DNA of 6,218 bases from contig CALAGD010000019.1 in NCBI GenBank assembly GCA_937891425.1, positions 1 through 6,218 of the forward strand. The letters are read 5' to 3'. Numbering within the stretch: position 1 is the stretch's first letter; every line of letters begins with the position of its first letter. Position numbers and translations under genes: made by a program. The stretch comes from an uncultured Pigmentiphaga sp. (GTDB lineage: Bacteria > Pseudomonadota > Gammaproteobacteria > Burkholderiales > Burkholderiaceae_B). The notes below the pieces were generated by a model. That model ran no database searches. It was given only the letters and a program-made list of their open reading frames with translations, and was not told the origin of the DNA. Shown here piece after piece: positions 1 to 5,116 of this stretch.

Positions 1-641
1 TGAATCGGCTGCACGAGAAAGGCCTGGTCGATGATGGTTTCATGCTCGAGTTCCTGCAGAACCACACCGCAGTCATCGCCCAGCCGCCATTCGATCATCC
101 GGCCTACCGCGGCATCAATCCGTATGCCCTGGGTTTCGCCATGATGCAGGACATCAGGCGCATCTGCGAGAATCCCACCGAGGAAGACGAGGCCTGGTTC
201 CCCGAAATTGCCGGCTCCAGCTGGCTCTCCACACTTGACTTCGCAATGCGCAATTTCAAGGACGAGTCGTTCATCGCCCAATATCTGTCGCCGCGTCTCA
301 TCCGCGAGTTCCGCTTCTTTGCCGTCGCCGACCACGAGAACGAGCCCGTCCTGTACATCGACTCGATCCACGACGATGAAGGCTACCGGCGGGTACGATC
401 GCTGCTGGCCAACCAGTACAACCGCGATGCCCTCACGCCCGACATCCAGGTATGGCGCTATTTCCGGGATTCCGACCGCTCACTGGTGCTACGGCACCAG
501 CAGACACGCAATCGGCCTCTGCATCCGGACGACACCGACGCGGTCATGAAGCACCTCGGCCGACTGTGGGGCTTCAAGGTGCGGCTCGAAGAAGTCAACG
601 AGGACGGACGGGTCACTGCCGCGCGCGAACTGCGCCCGTAA
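1..641 (+). CDS. SpoVR/YcgB family protein, C-terminal part (5'-truncated by window edge)
   Basis: The reading frame is open from base 3 and ends at a TAA at 639-641, giving about 213 residues of a protein that in E. coli YcgB is about 510 long. The segment carries the conserved SpoVR core: GINPYALGFAMMQDIRRICE, followed by NPTEED, WFPEIAG, FKDESFI and LSPRLIREFRFF, then a C-terminal block ending RLWGFKVRLEEVNEDG. The ATG at 42 is internal, because the conserved family sequence already runs through the 13 codons before it. SpoVR was named for a Bacillus spore cortex gene; in Proteobacteria it is a cytoplasmic protein of unclear biochemical role, often found with the PrkA-type kinase and YeaH genes in stationary-phase or stress regulons. 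Those partners, if present, would lie left of base 1. It converges on the TerC-family gene. The family call is secure; the function is not. Confidence 0.93.
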   Translation, partial: NRLHEKGLVDDGFMLEFLQNHTAVIAQPPFDHPAYRGINPYALGFAMMQDIRRICENPTEEDEAWFPEIAGSSWLSTLDFAMRNFKDESFIAQYLSPRLIREFRFFAVADHENEPVLYIDSIHDDEGYRRVRSLLANQYNRDALTPDIQVWRYFRDSDRSLVLRHQQTRNRPLHPDDTDAVMKHLGRLWGFKVRLEEVNEDGRVTAARELRP

Positions 642-712
642 CCGTGCCGTGCTCCGACGCCGCCTGGCACGACTGCCGGGCCGCGGCACCCGACACCACG
701 TACGCCAGACAG

Positions 713-749
713 GCAAAATAAAAAACGCGCCCCGTCCCCGGGGCGCGTT
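713..749 (-). terminator. Rho-independent terminator of the TerC-family gene
   Basis: A perfect 10-bp stem (AACGCGCCCC at 724-733, GGGGCGCGTT at 740-749) encloses a 6-base loop. Read on the minus strand, the stem is followed by a T-rich run with one interruption, complementary to the A-run at 715-723. It lies about 40 bases past the TerC-family stop codon, in the right place and orientation. On the plus strand the stem is followed only by ACCTTTG, so it would terminate the SpoVR transcript less well, although a shared role between the convergent genes is possible. Confidence 0.88.
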
Positions 750-765
750 ACCTTTGCTGCCGGAT

Positions 766-784
766 GGCCGGGACATGCCCGGCC
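766..784. repeat. Short inverted repeat between TerC-family stop and terminator
   Basis: GGCCGGG at 766-772 and CCCGGCC at 778-784 form a perfect 7-bp stem with a 5-base loop. It begins 7 bases past the TerC-family stop codon and precedes the terminator in transcript order. There is no T-run after it, so it is not a terminator itself; it may stabilise the mRNA 3' end or be incidental in GC-rich DNA. Confidence 0.4.
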
Positions 785-790
785 CGACAC

Positions 791-1516
791 TCAGGCGGAT
801 TCGCTCGGCTGTTCGTTCTGCGCCTCACGTGCCTTGCGGCTCGCAATGTAGCGACCAACCACGACCACGATGGCAGCACCGACGATCTCCGCGATGATCT
901 TCACGGTGGTCGTGGGCTCGCCGAAATGGTCGACCAGGAAGGGGTCGCCCACCAGCATGCCGCCCGCAATCCAGCCGAGCAGACCAGCACCGAAGAGCAC
1001 CACGATGGGGAAGCGGTCGATCAGCTTCAGGACCAGCGTGCTGCCCCAGATGATGATGGGCACGCTGACCAGCAACCCGAAAATGACCAGGCCAATCTGG
1101 TGGTCGGAGTGAGCATTCTGAGCCGCACCCGCAATGGCGATGACGTTGTCCAGGCTCATCACGAAGTCGGCGATGATGATGGTCTTCACGGCCGACAACA
1201 GCGTGGTGGCGCCTTCGATATTGCCGTGCTCGTCGTCCTCTGGAATCAACAGCTTGATACCGATCCACACGAGCAGCAGGGCGCCGACAACCTTGAGGAA
1301 GGGGATGGTCAACAGCGTAAGGGCAAACGCGATGAGCACGACGCGCAGTGCAATGGCCCCGGCAGTTCCCCACAGAATACCCTGCAACCGGCGCTTCGGC
1401 GGCAGTCCGCGGCATGCCAGCGCAATGACCACGGCATTATCTCCACCCAGCAGGACATCGATGAGAATGATCTGAAATACTGCTGCCCAACTTAGCGTTT
1501 GGAAAAACTCTAACAC
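791..1516 (-). CDS. TerC/YjbE-family integral membrane protein
   Basis: This 241-residue protein belongs to the TerC superfamily, YjbE-like subgroup. About seven hydrophobic helices are visible (roughly residues 11-33, 46-70, 74-92, 108-132, 142-164, 168-190 and 206-222). Two pseudo-symmetric acidic motifs sit in membrane segments: D20 with GGDN at 24-27, and D117 with SLDN at 121-124. These paired motifs are the family hallmark and are thought to bind metal; relatives are linked to manganese export or to metalation of secreted proteins, so a metal-ion role at the inner membrane is inferred. The start is a GTG at 1516-1514, preceded by GGGGTGA at 1525-1519 on the minus strand, and the resulting MLEFF N-terminus fits the family. 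The tail after residue 222 is polar and charged. It has its own terminator and a 142-base leader, so it is probably transcribed separately from the anti-sigma gene, although read-through is possible. Many YjbE genes have a manganese riboswitch; I could not see its signature here. Confidence 0.92.
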   Translation of the reverse strand: MLEFFQTLSWAAVFQIILIDVLLGGDNAVVIALACRGLPPKRRLQGILWGTAGAIALRVVLIAFALTLLTIPFLKVVGALLLVWIGIKLLIPEDDEHGNIEGATTLLSAVKTIIIADFVMSLDNVIAIAGAAQNAHSDHQIGLVIFGLLVSVPIIIWGSTLVLKLIDRFPIVVLFGAGLLGWIAGGMLVGDPFLVDHFGEPTTTVKIIAEIVGAAIVVVVGRYIASRKAREAQNEQPSESA

Positions 1517-1658
1517 TTGTCACCCCAATGATTGAAAACAGGCGCCTGGCCCACAAGCGGCCTGCCGGAACGGCACTGCATCCGTGTGCACAGCGTGGCA
1601 GCACTTGCACACTGCGGGTGGAGTGCCCCAATGACACGGCGTCGTTTTTAACACATGC
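1517..1658 (-). promoter_or_regulatory. Leader/intergenic region of the TerC-family gene with short hairpins
   Basis: This 142-base gap separates the anti-sigma stop from the TerC-family GTG. It holds a 7-bp inverted repeat (GTGTGCA 1584-1590, TGCACAC 1606-1612), a tight 5-bp hairpin (TGCCG 1563-1567, CGGCA 1571-1575), and two direct copies of CCCCAATGA (plus-strand 1523-1531 and 1626-1634), the first overlapping the ribosome-binding site. I see no convincing -35/-10 pair. The conserved GGGGAGUAG-type core of the yybP-ykoY manganese riboswitch is not recognisable. A regulated leader is possible but unproven. Confidence 0.35.
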
Positions 1659-1668
1659 TCACGACGCC
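1638..1668. repeat. 8-bp inverted repeat spanning the anti-sigma stop codon
   Basis: GGCGTCGT at 1638-1645 and ACGACGCC at 1661-1668 are exact reverse complements separated by 15 bases. The right arm overlaps the last codons and stop of the anti-sigma gene. Read on the minus strand the arm is not followed by a T-run, and the A/T-rich run lies inside the loop, so a classical terminator is unlikely. It could be a protein-binding site or a weak mRNA 3'-end structure. Confidence 0.4.
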
Positions 1669-2459
1669 AGGTTAAGCATGACCAGGCCGTTTGCCATGCG
1701 ATCCAGCTCCGCCACGGGCAGATCGCCCGTGAGGGCATACGCCCACGCGCCATGTCGCCAGTACACGACTGCCGAGTCTTGCTCGTGGCGCACGACCGGC
1801 GTTTCTGAAAGGCCGCGATCGAACGCGTGCGTGGCGAACAGCGACACGCGACCCTGATCGCCAGCCCGGAGAATTACCTCGATACCCAAGCCATGGGTAG
1901 CTGGAAGCACCTGGACGTCTTCCACCGCCCAGTTCGCCGGAAAATCGGGCAATGCTATACCCGTCCGGAGGTAAATGGCAACTGGGTCGAACGCGATGCC
2001 GGCCGGTTGCGATGCAACGAGCGAGCGCACACGCGCCAGCTGATGAGCGCGCACGGCATCGCCCACCAGGGTGGGAGCAGCGTTCACGACGCCATCCGCC
2101 CGCTCGGCCCACGAGAGAAAGCTGACATGGCCCATCCACCCCAGGGCAAACAGCACCAGACACGCCGCCAGGCGCCGCAACTGCACCATGAGACGTGCGC
2201 GACCGAGCGCCTGCTCAAGGCGTCGTGCCAGCTGCTCCGTGCGCGGTGATGCCGCGGAAGACGCCACACCCTGGCTTCCCAGCGACCATTGCAACGCGTC
2301 GCGGATGCGCAGGTCGGCCATGACACGCATGGCTTCGGCGGCATGATGCGAAAGGTATTCCTCAACCTCGATGCGCCGCGCAGCATCGAGCTGTCCGTCG
2401 ACATAGGCATTGAGGTCGATCTCACCGATCGTCGCCGATGTGTTGTTATCGTTCAACAT
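1659..2459 (-). CDS. Anti-sigma factor, single-pass membrane protein (RsiW-like, lacking zinc cysteines)
   Basis: This 266-residue protein lies directly downstream of the ECF sigma gene and most likely holds that sigma inactive at the membrane. Residues 15-43 form the anti-sigma start helix and hairpin typical of the zinc-finger anti-sigma domain (LNAYVDGQLD, then VEEYLSHH). One transmembrane helix spans about 97-117, leaving a roughly 150-residue periplasmic domain (118-266), presumably the sensor. The canonical HxxxCxxC zinc motif is broken: H39 is followed by A43 and V46 where cysteines would sit, and the only cysteine is C100, in the membrane helix. This should therefore be a non-zinc version. 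The ATG at 2459 is preceded by AGGGGGG (2470-2464, minus strand) with a 4-base spacer. The start overlaps the sigma gene end by 14 bases, so translational coupling is likely. The C-terminal domain resembles other COG5662-type regulators; its signal is unknown. Confidence 0.88.
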   Translation of the reverse strand: MLNDNNTSATIGEIDLNAYVDGQLDAARRIEVEEYLSHHAAEAMRVMADLRIRDALQWSLGSQGVASSAASPRTEQLARRLEQALGRARLMVQLRRLAACLVLFALGWMGHVSFLSWAERADGVVNAAPTLVGDAVRAHQLARVRSLVASQPAGIAFDPVAIYLRTGIALPDFPANWAVEDVQVLPATHGLGIEVILRAGDQGRVSLFATHAFDRGLSETPVVRHEQDSAVVYWRHGAWAYALTGDLPVAELDRMANGLVMLNLAS

Positions 2460-2994
2460 CGCGCCCCCCTACCACCTTCAGGCTGCGGCGCCGCGCCTGC
2501 GCCGCATCCGGCATGTCTTCCAGGTCGCGCAGCGCAGCCCGTGCCCGCGAAAGGCGGGACATGAGCGTGCCGACAGGTACATCGAGCGCGGCGGCTGCTT
2601 CCTGATACGACATGCCTTCGATCGTGACCAGGTGCAGAGCGGCGCGCTGATCGTCGGGCAACTGCATGAATGCCCGCTTGATCTGGTTGAGTCGCACCAC
2701 GTGCTCCTGGCCGGGCTCGACGCCCGCTTCGACTGCATCGTCGAGCGAGACCAGGTCGCCCCCGCTCTTCCGGCGCTTGCGCCAGTCGCTGACGAACACG
2801 TTGTGCAGGATCGACAGCAGCCACCCACGCAGGTGCGCCGCCGAGCGCAATTGATGACGTTGCGCATAGGCGCGCGCCAGTGCCTCCTGCACCAGATCCT
2901 CCGCATCGTGCTGATCGCGCGTCAGGCTTGCGGCATAACGCCGCAATGCGCCGAGCTGATCGAGAACGTTGAAAGAAGAAGGTCGGGATCTCAT
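2446..2994 (-). CDS. ECF-family RNA polymerase sigma factor
   Basis: From the ATG at 2994 this is a 182-residue protein, the usual ECF length. Region 2 spans about residues 14-76: LRRYAASLTRD, the DAEDLVQEALARAY helix that contacts core polymerase and the -10 element, then LRGWLLSILHNVFVSDWRKR. Region 4 spans about 106-157: LPDDQRAALHLV, then a helix-turn-helix (MSYQEAAAALDVPVGTLMSR) that reads the -35 element. No extra C-terminal domain is present. In-frame earlier starts exist (ATG at 3030, TTG at 3033), adding 12-13 residues without ECF character (DEVPAFCVYPC); none of the starts has a convincing Shine-Dalgarno, so 2994 is chosen on domain spacing. The gene overlaps its anti-sigma gene, and the pair diverges from the hydrolase gene. 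Autoregulation is plausible from the repeated TTGAAAC element upstream. The sigma assignment is firm; the ECF subgroup and regulon are not known. Confidence 0.94.
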   Translation of the reverse strand: MRSRPSSFNVLDQLGALRRYAASLTRDQHDAEDLVQEALARAYAQRHQLRSAAHLRGWLLSILHNVFVSDWRKRRKSGGDLVSLDDAVEAGVEPGQEHVVRLNQIKRAFMQLPDDQRAALHLVTIEGMSYQEAAAALDVPVGTLMSRLSRARAALRDLEDMPDAAQARRRSLKVVGGRDVER

Positions 2995-3021
2995 GCAAGG
3001 GTAGACGCAAAAAGCGGGTAC

Positions 3022-3050
3022 TTCATCCATCAAGTTTCAATTTGTTTCAA
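3022..3050 (-). promoter_or_regulatory. Candidate ECF-type promoter of the sigma/anti-sigma operon
   Basis: On the minus strand TTGAAAC (3050-3044) is followed after 16 bases by GATGAA (3027-3022). This is poor as a housekeeping -10, but it matches the arrangement TTGAAAC-N16-GATAAT in front of the divergent hydrolase gene. Transcription would begin near 3015 and be compatible with the sigma start at 2994, not with the one at 3030. A competing weak -10 (TATGAT, 3077-3072 on the minus strand) has no recognisable -35. Confidence 0.3.
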
Positions 3051-3053
3051 TTG
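3034..3053 (-). repeat. Tandem 10-bp element (two copies of AATTGAAAC)
   Basis: On the plus strand GTTTCAATTT (3034-3043) is followed directly by GTTTCAATTG (3044-3053), a direct repeat with a period of one helical turn and a single difference. The exact reverse complement of the first copy recurs at 3161-3170. The arrangement, upstream of the sigma gene in a divergent control region, suggests a sigma -35 element or a regulator-binding site. Confidence 0.6.
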
Positions 3054-3163
3054 AGCAGACCACCGTGGCCGATCATAGGTCAGCGTGGCAGCGATCCCAT
3101 CGACGGGGGCGTGGAAGGGCAATCTCATGCAGATCACGCATAGCAGCATTCCGGAAAGTCAAA

Positions 3164-3192
3164 TTGAAACGGCGACGGGTGGCGCAGATAAT
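3164..3192 (+). promoter_or_regulatory. Promoter of the dienelactone-hydrolase-family gene
   Basis: TTGAAA (3164-3169) and GATAAT (3187-3192) each match the sigma-70 consensus at five of six positions and are separated by exactly 17 bases. Transcription would begin near 3199, about 80 bases before the preferred start at 3280. The -35 sits inside the third copy of the AAATTGAAAC element (3161-3170), so this may instead be, or also be, a promoter for the neighbouring ECF sigma. Confidence 0.6.
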
Positions 3193-3271
3193 GCACCAAC
3201 CCCATGGCCGGACTCCGCACGATTGCAGCACCCAGCCGCGCCAGATGCGTTTCTGCCGACATCACCCCTGC

Positions 3272-3276
3272 AAGGA
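3272..3276 (+). promoter_or_regulatory. Ribosome-binding site supporting the 3280 start of the hydrolase
   Basis: AAGGA lies three bases before the ATG at 3280, a rather short spacing. A competing site, GGAAGGG at 3113-3119, stands seven bases before an in-frame ATG at 3127. The two sites imply proteins of 228 or 279 residues. The promoter at 3164-3192 and the family N-terminus favour 3280; the better spacing favours 3127. Confidence 0.45.
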
Positions 3277-3279
3277 CCC

Positions 3280-3966
3280 ATGTTCGCCCTGACTCTAGAA
3301 ATCGATACTGCCGCTGGCTCCCTTCCGGTTTATGCGTGTGTCCACAAGGACAGCGTTGCGCGCCCGCTTGTCGTCGTACTCCATCATCGCGGAGGCGTCG
3401 ACGAGCACATGAAAGACGTGGCACACCGCCTGGGACGGGAGGGCTTCCACGTAGCGGTACCCGATCTGTTCCACCGCCAGCCGGACATTGCCGATCCCAG
3501 CGAGCGCGTCAGACTGCTCAACGACCTGGAAATCGTTGCGGATGTTCAGACCACCCTGACTGCCATGCAGTCGTACCAGCCCTCCTCGATCGCAGTGATC
3601 GGCTTCTGCAGCGGTGGCCGCAGCACGTACCTGTGTGCGACACACCTCGAGCTGGACGCTGCCGTGGTGTTCTACGGCGGCAACGTGATGAAGGCCCAGG
3701 GCGACGCCCTGAGCCCCTTCGAACGCACGCGTCACATCCGGTGCCCCGTCCTCGGCTTCTTTGGCAAGGACGATACCAACCCGTCCTCGCAGGACGTACG
3801 GGCCATGTCGGAACGCATGACCGAGCTCGGCATCTGGCATGAATTCCACTCATACAACGATACCGGACACGCCTTCCACAATTTCCTGTCACCCTACTAC
3901 CGCGATCGGGCCGCCAAGTCATCCTGGACAACAATGCTGCATTTCCTGCGCGAAAAACTGCGTTGA
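3280..3966 (+). CDS. Dienelactone hydrolase family protein (alpha/beta hydrolase)
   Basis: From the ATG at 3280 this is a 228-residue cytoplasmic protein, close to the roughly 236 of classical dienelactone hydrolase. A first strand and LPVYACVHKD open the fold. The nucleophile elbow is GFCSGG with C110 as the expected nucleophile, the acid is D164 or D165 in GFFGKDD (159-165), and the histidine is H197 in DTGHAFHNF. VPDLFHRQ (60-67) is also typical. Classical enzymes open the ring of dienelactones in chlorocatechol degradation, but many relatives act on other esters or lactones, so the substrate is unknown. At the position where classical enzymes carry the active-site glutamate (E36) this protein has H36, in LHHRGG. 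The gene diverges from the ECF sigma operon and converges on lysR. An in-frame ATG at 3127 would add 51 residues rich in P, A, T and S, with third-position GC only about one half, unlike the body; I judge that segment mostly leader. Confidence 0.9.
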   Translation: MFALTLEIDTAAGSLPVYACVHKDSVARPLVVVLHHRGGVDEHMKDVAHRLGREGFHVAVPDLFHRQPDIADPSERVRLLNDLEIVADVQTTLTAMQSYQPSSIAVIGFCSGGRSTYLCATHLELDAAVVFYGGNVMKAQGDALSPFERTRHIRCPVLGFFGKDDTNPSSQDVRAMSERMTELGIWHEFHSYNDTGHAFHNFLSPYYRDRAAKSSWTTMLHFLREKLR

Positions 3967-3982
3967 TTGCCGTTTGAAGAAG

Positions 3983-4019
3983 CAGCCCTCGATCAGGGGT
4001 GGACCCTGACCGAGGGCTG
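3983..4019. terminator. Nested hairpin between convergent hydrolase and lysR genes, candidate bidirectional terminator
   Basis: A 9-bp outer stem (CAGCCCTCG 3983-3991, CGAGGGCTG 4011-4019) continues after one A/C mismatch into a 6-bp inner stem (TCAGGG 3993-3998, CCCTGA 4004-4009) with loop GTGGA. It starts 16 bases past the hydrolase stop and overlaps the last codons and stop of the lysR gene (3993-3995). The tail is only moderately U-rich on the minus strand (CTTCTTC) and weaker on the plus strand, so termination is likely but may be incomplete. Confidence 0.55.
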
Positions 4020-4919
4020 GTTCCGTCTCAGGTTCTCCTTGAACAGCTCAATGAAGGCCAGGGTGCGTTGCGGCAACAGCTTGCGCCCGGCGGTCACGCA
4101 CCAGATCGGGGTCGGGGGCAGACACCAATCGGGCAGCACGCGAACTAGCCTGCCCTCACCCACCATCGGATCGGCAAAGGCCGTCGACAGCCCGACGATG
4201 CCCATGTCCTTCACTGCCAGCTCCTGCAGGAGGGCCAGCGAGTTGGCGGCGAGCCGATTCGACGGGAGACCCTGCCATTGCCTGGAGTCGCGCGCCAACA
4301 CCCATTGCAGATGTTCGCCCCCGCTGCTCACCAGCACCAGACCGACATGCGCAAGCAGGTCCTCGGGTACCTGGGGCGCACCCTGCCGGCGCAAGTAGCC
4401 CGGACTGGCATACAGCCCATTCTCGAAAGTCGCCACGCAGCGGGCAACCAGCGTGTTGTCGTCGGGTAGACGACCCGCAACCCGGATGGCCACGTCAAAG
4501 CGCTCGGCGACCAGATCGACACGGCGCGCTGAGAGGTCAAGTTCGAGCCTCACCTGCGGATAGCGCCGCGCGTACTCCAGCAGCAGCTCCACCAGGGCCA
4601 TTTCACGAAATTCAGGTGGCAGTGACACACGCAAAGTACCCTGGGGCACGACCTGGCGGTGCGCGGCAAACGACGCTACGGCTTCCAGCTGGCCGAGCAT
4701 TTCGCGCGCATTATCCAGCACGGTCTCGCCAAACTCCGTGAGTATGAGGCGGCGCGTACTGCGCTGCAGCAGACGTTCGCCCAGCGTCTGTTCAAGCTGA
4801 GTGAGCCGCCGCGACAAGGTCGACTTGGGTAATCCGGTCAGCTGGGCCGCACGCGTGAAACTCCCGGCGTCCATGACATGGGCAAACAGGATGAGATCGT
4901 TGGCCAGCAGTGTGGGCAT
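3993..4919 (-). CDS. LysR-family transcriptional regulator
   Basis: From the ATG at 4919 this is a 308-residue protein of standard LysR length. The N-terminal winged helix-turn-helix spans about residues 6-65: NDLILFAHVMDAGSFTRAA, then LPKSTLSRRLTQLEQTLGER and RLILTEFG. A linker helix follows (to about 90), then the substrate-binding domain (about 92-295) with strand GTLRVSLPPEF, the ARRVDLVAERFDVAIRVAG motif and LYASPGYLRRQG. It belongs to the single-target LTTR subgroup whose members begin M-P-x-L-x-A-N-D-L. Upstream in-frame starts exist at 5000 (with AGGAA at 5014-5010, 9-base spacing) and 5081; they would add 27 or 54 residues lacking family similarity. I chose 4919 on family alignment, although the 5000 start has the better ribosome-binding site. 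It follows the Rieske oxygenase gene in the same direction and probably controls it and perhaps the hydrolase, in response to an aromatic compound. The inducer is unknown. Confidence 0.94.
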   Translation of the reverse strand: MPTLLANDLILFAHVMDAGSFTRAAQLTGLPKSTLSRRLTQLEQTLGERLLQRSTRRLILTEFGETVLDNAREMLGQLEAVASFAAHRQVVPQGTLRVSLPPEFREMALVELLLEYARRYPQVRLELDLSARRVDLVAERFDVAIRVAGRLPDDNTLVARCVATFENGLYASPGYLRRQGAPQVPEDLLAHVGLVLVSSGGEHLQWVLARDSRQWQGLPSNRLAANSLALLQELAVKDMGIVGLSTAFADPMVGEGRLVRVLPDWCLPPTPIWCVTAGRKLLPQRTLAFIELFKENLRRNQPSVRVHP

Positions 4920-5116
4920 TGGCCCGCGCAAGGCCCGCTCCTGCCCCGGGACGGCCGCTGGCACTGGCGTTCCGGCAGCGTTCAGCGAACGATGTTTCAT
5001 GGCATCCGGTTCCTGAGCGACGCGACGAAGTCGCCGGGCGCTTCGAGGGGAGAGGTTACTGGAGAACATGCGTTCGATCATGCGCTCGGCGAGCGGCGCC
5101 AGCCCCGGCCATGCAG
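4920..5116 (-). other. Gap between oxygenase and lysR genes, possible lysR N-terminal extension
   Basis: These 197 bases stay open in the lysR frame up to the ATG at 5081, so the 5' end of lysR may lie here. A short hairpin (CGCTC 5083-5087, GAGCG 5091-5095) has no T-run, and no terminator separates the genes. Co-transcription of the oxygenase and lysR genes is therefore possible. I see no convincing promoter in the gap. Confidence 0.4.
5010..5014 (-). promoter_or_regulatory. Shine-Dalgarno-like site for an alternative lysR start
   Basis: AGGAA on the minus strand lies nine bases before an in-frame ATG at 5000. It is the best ribosome-binding site in front of any lysR start candidate and would give a 335-residue protein. 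It conflicts with the family-supported start at 4919, whose upstream sequence (GCGGGCCA) is a weak site. Confidence 0.35.

Noticed and set aside
674..688. Hairpin TGCCG/CGGCA downstream of the SpoVR stop as its terminator
   Set aside because: The 5-bp stem is not followed by a T-run; such short GC stems are common at this base composition.
764..1495. Long plus-strand open frame (243 codons) opposite the TerC-family gene
   Set aside because: Its product is a hydrophilic, D/H/Q-rich string with no domain character, while the opposite strand encodes a clear seven-helix family protein. It is an antisense shadow in GC-rich DNA.
1517..1658. yybP-ykoY manganese riboswitch upstream of the TerC-family gene
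   Set aside because: I looked on the minus strand for the GGGGAGUAG-type core and the ACCUUUGCC-type partner loop and found neither; GGGGCACTC is only a partial likeness.
2992..3033. Classical ECF promoter using CGTC as -10 just before the 2994 start
   Set aside because: CGTC is present on the minus strand near 3005, but it is 26 bases from the nearest TGAAAC and has no proper -35 at 16-17 bases.
2410..3054. Plus-strand open frame (214 codons) opposite the sigma and anti-sigma genes
   Set aside because: It mirrors two recognisable genes and shows no motif of its own.
5083..5095. Hairpin after the oxygenase gene as a terminator
   Set aside because: The 5-bp stem with a 3-base loop lacks any T-run on either strand.
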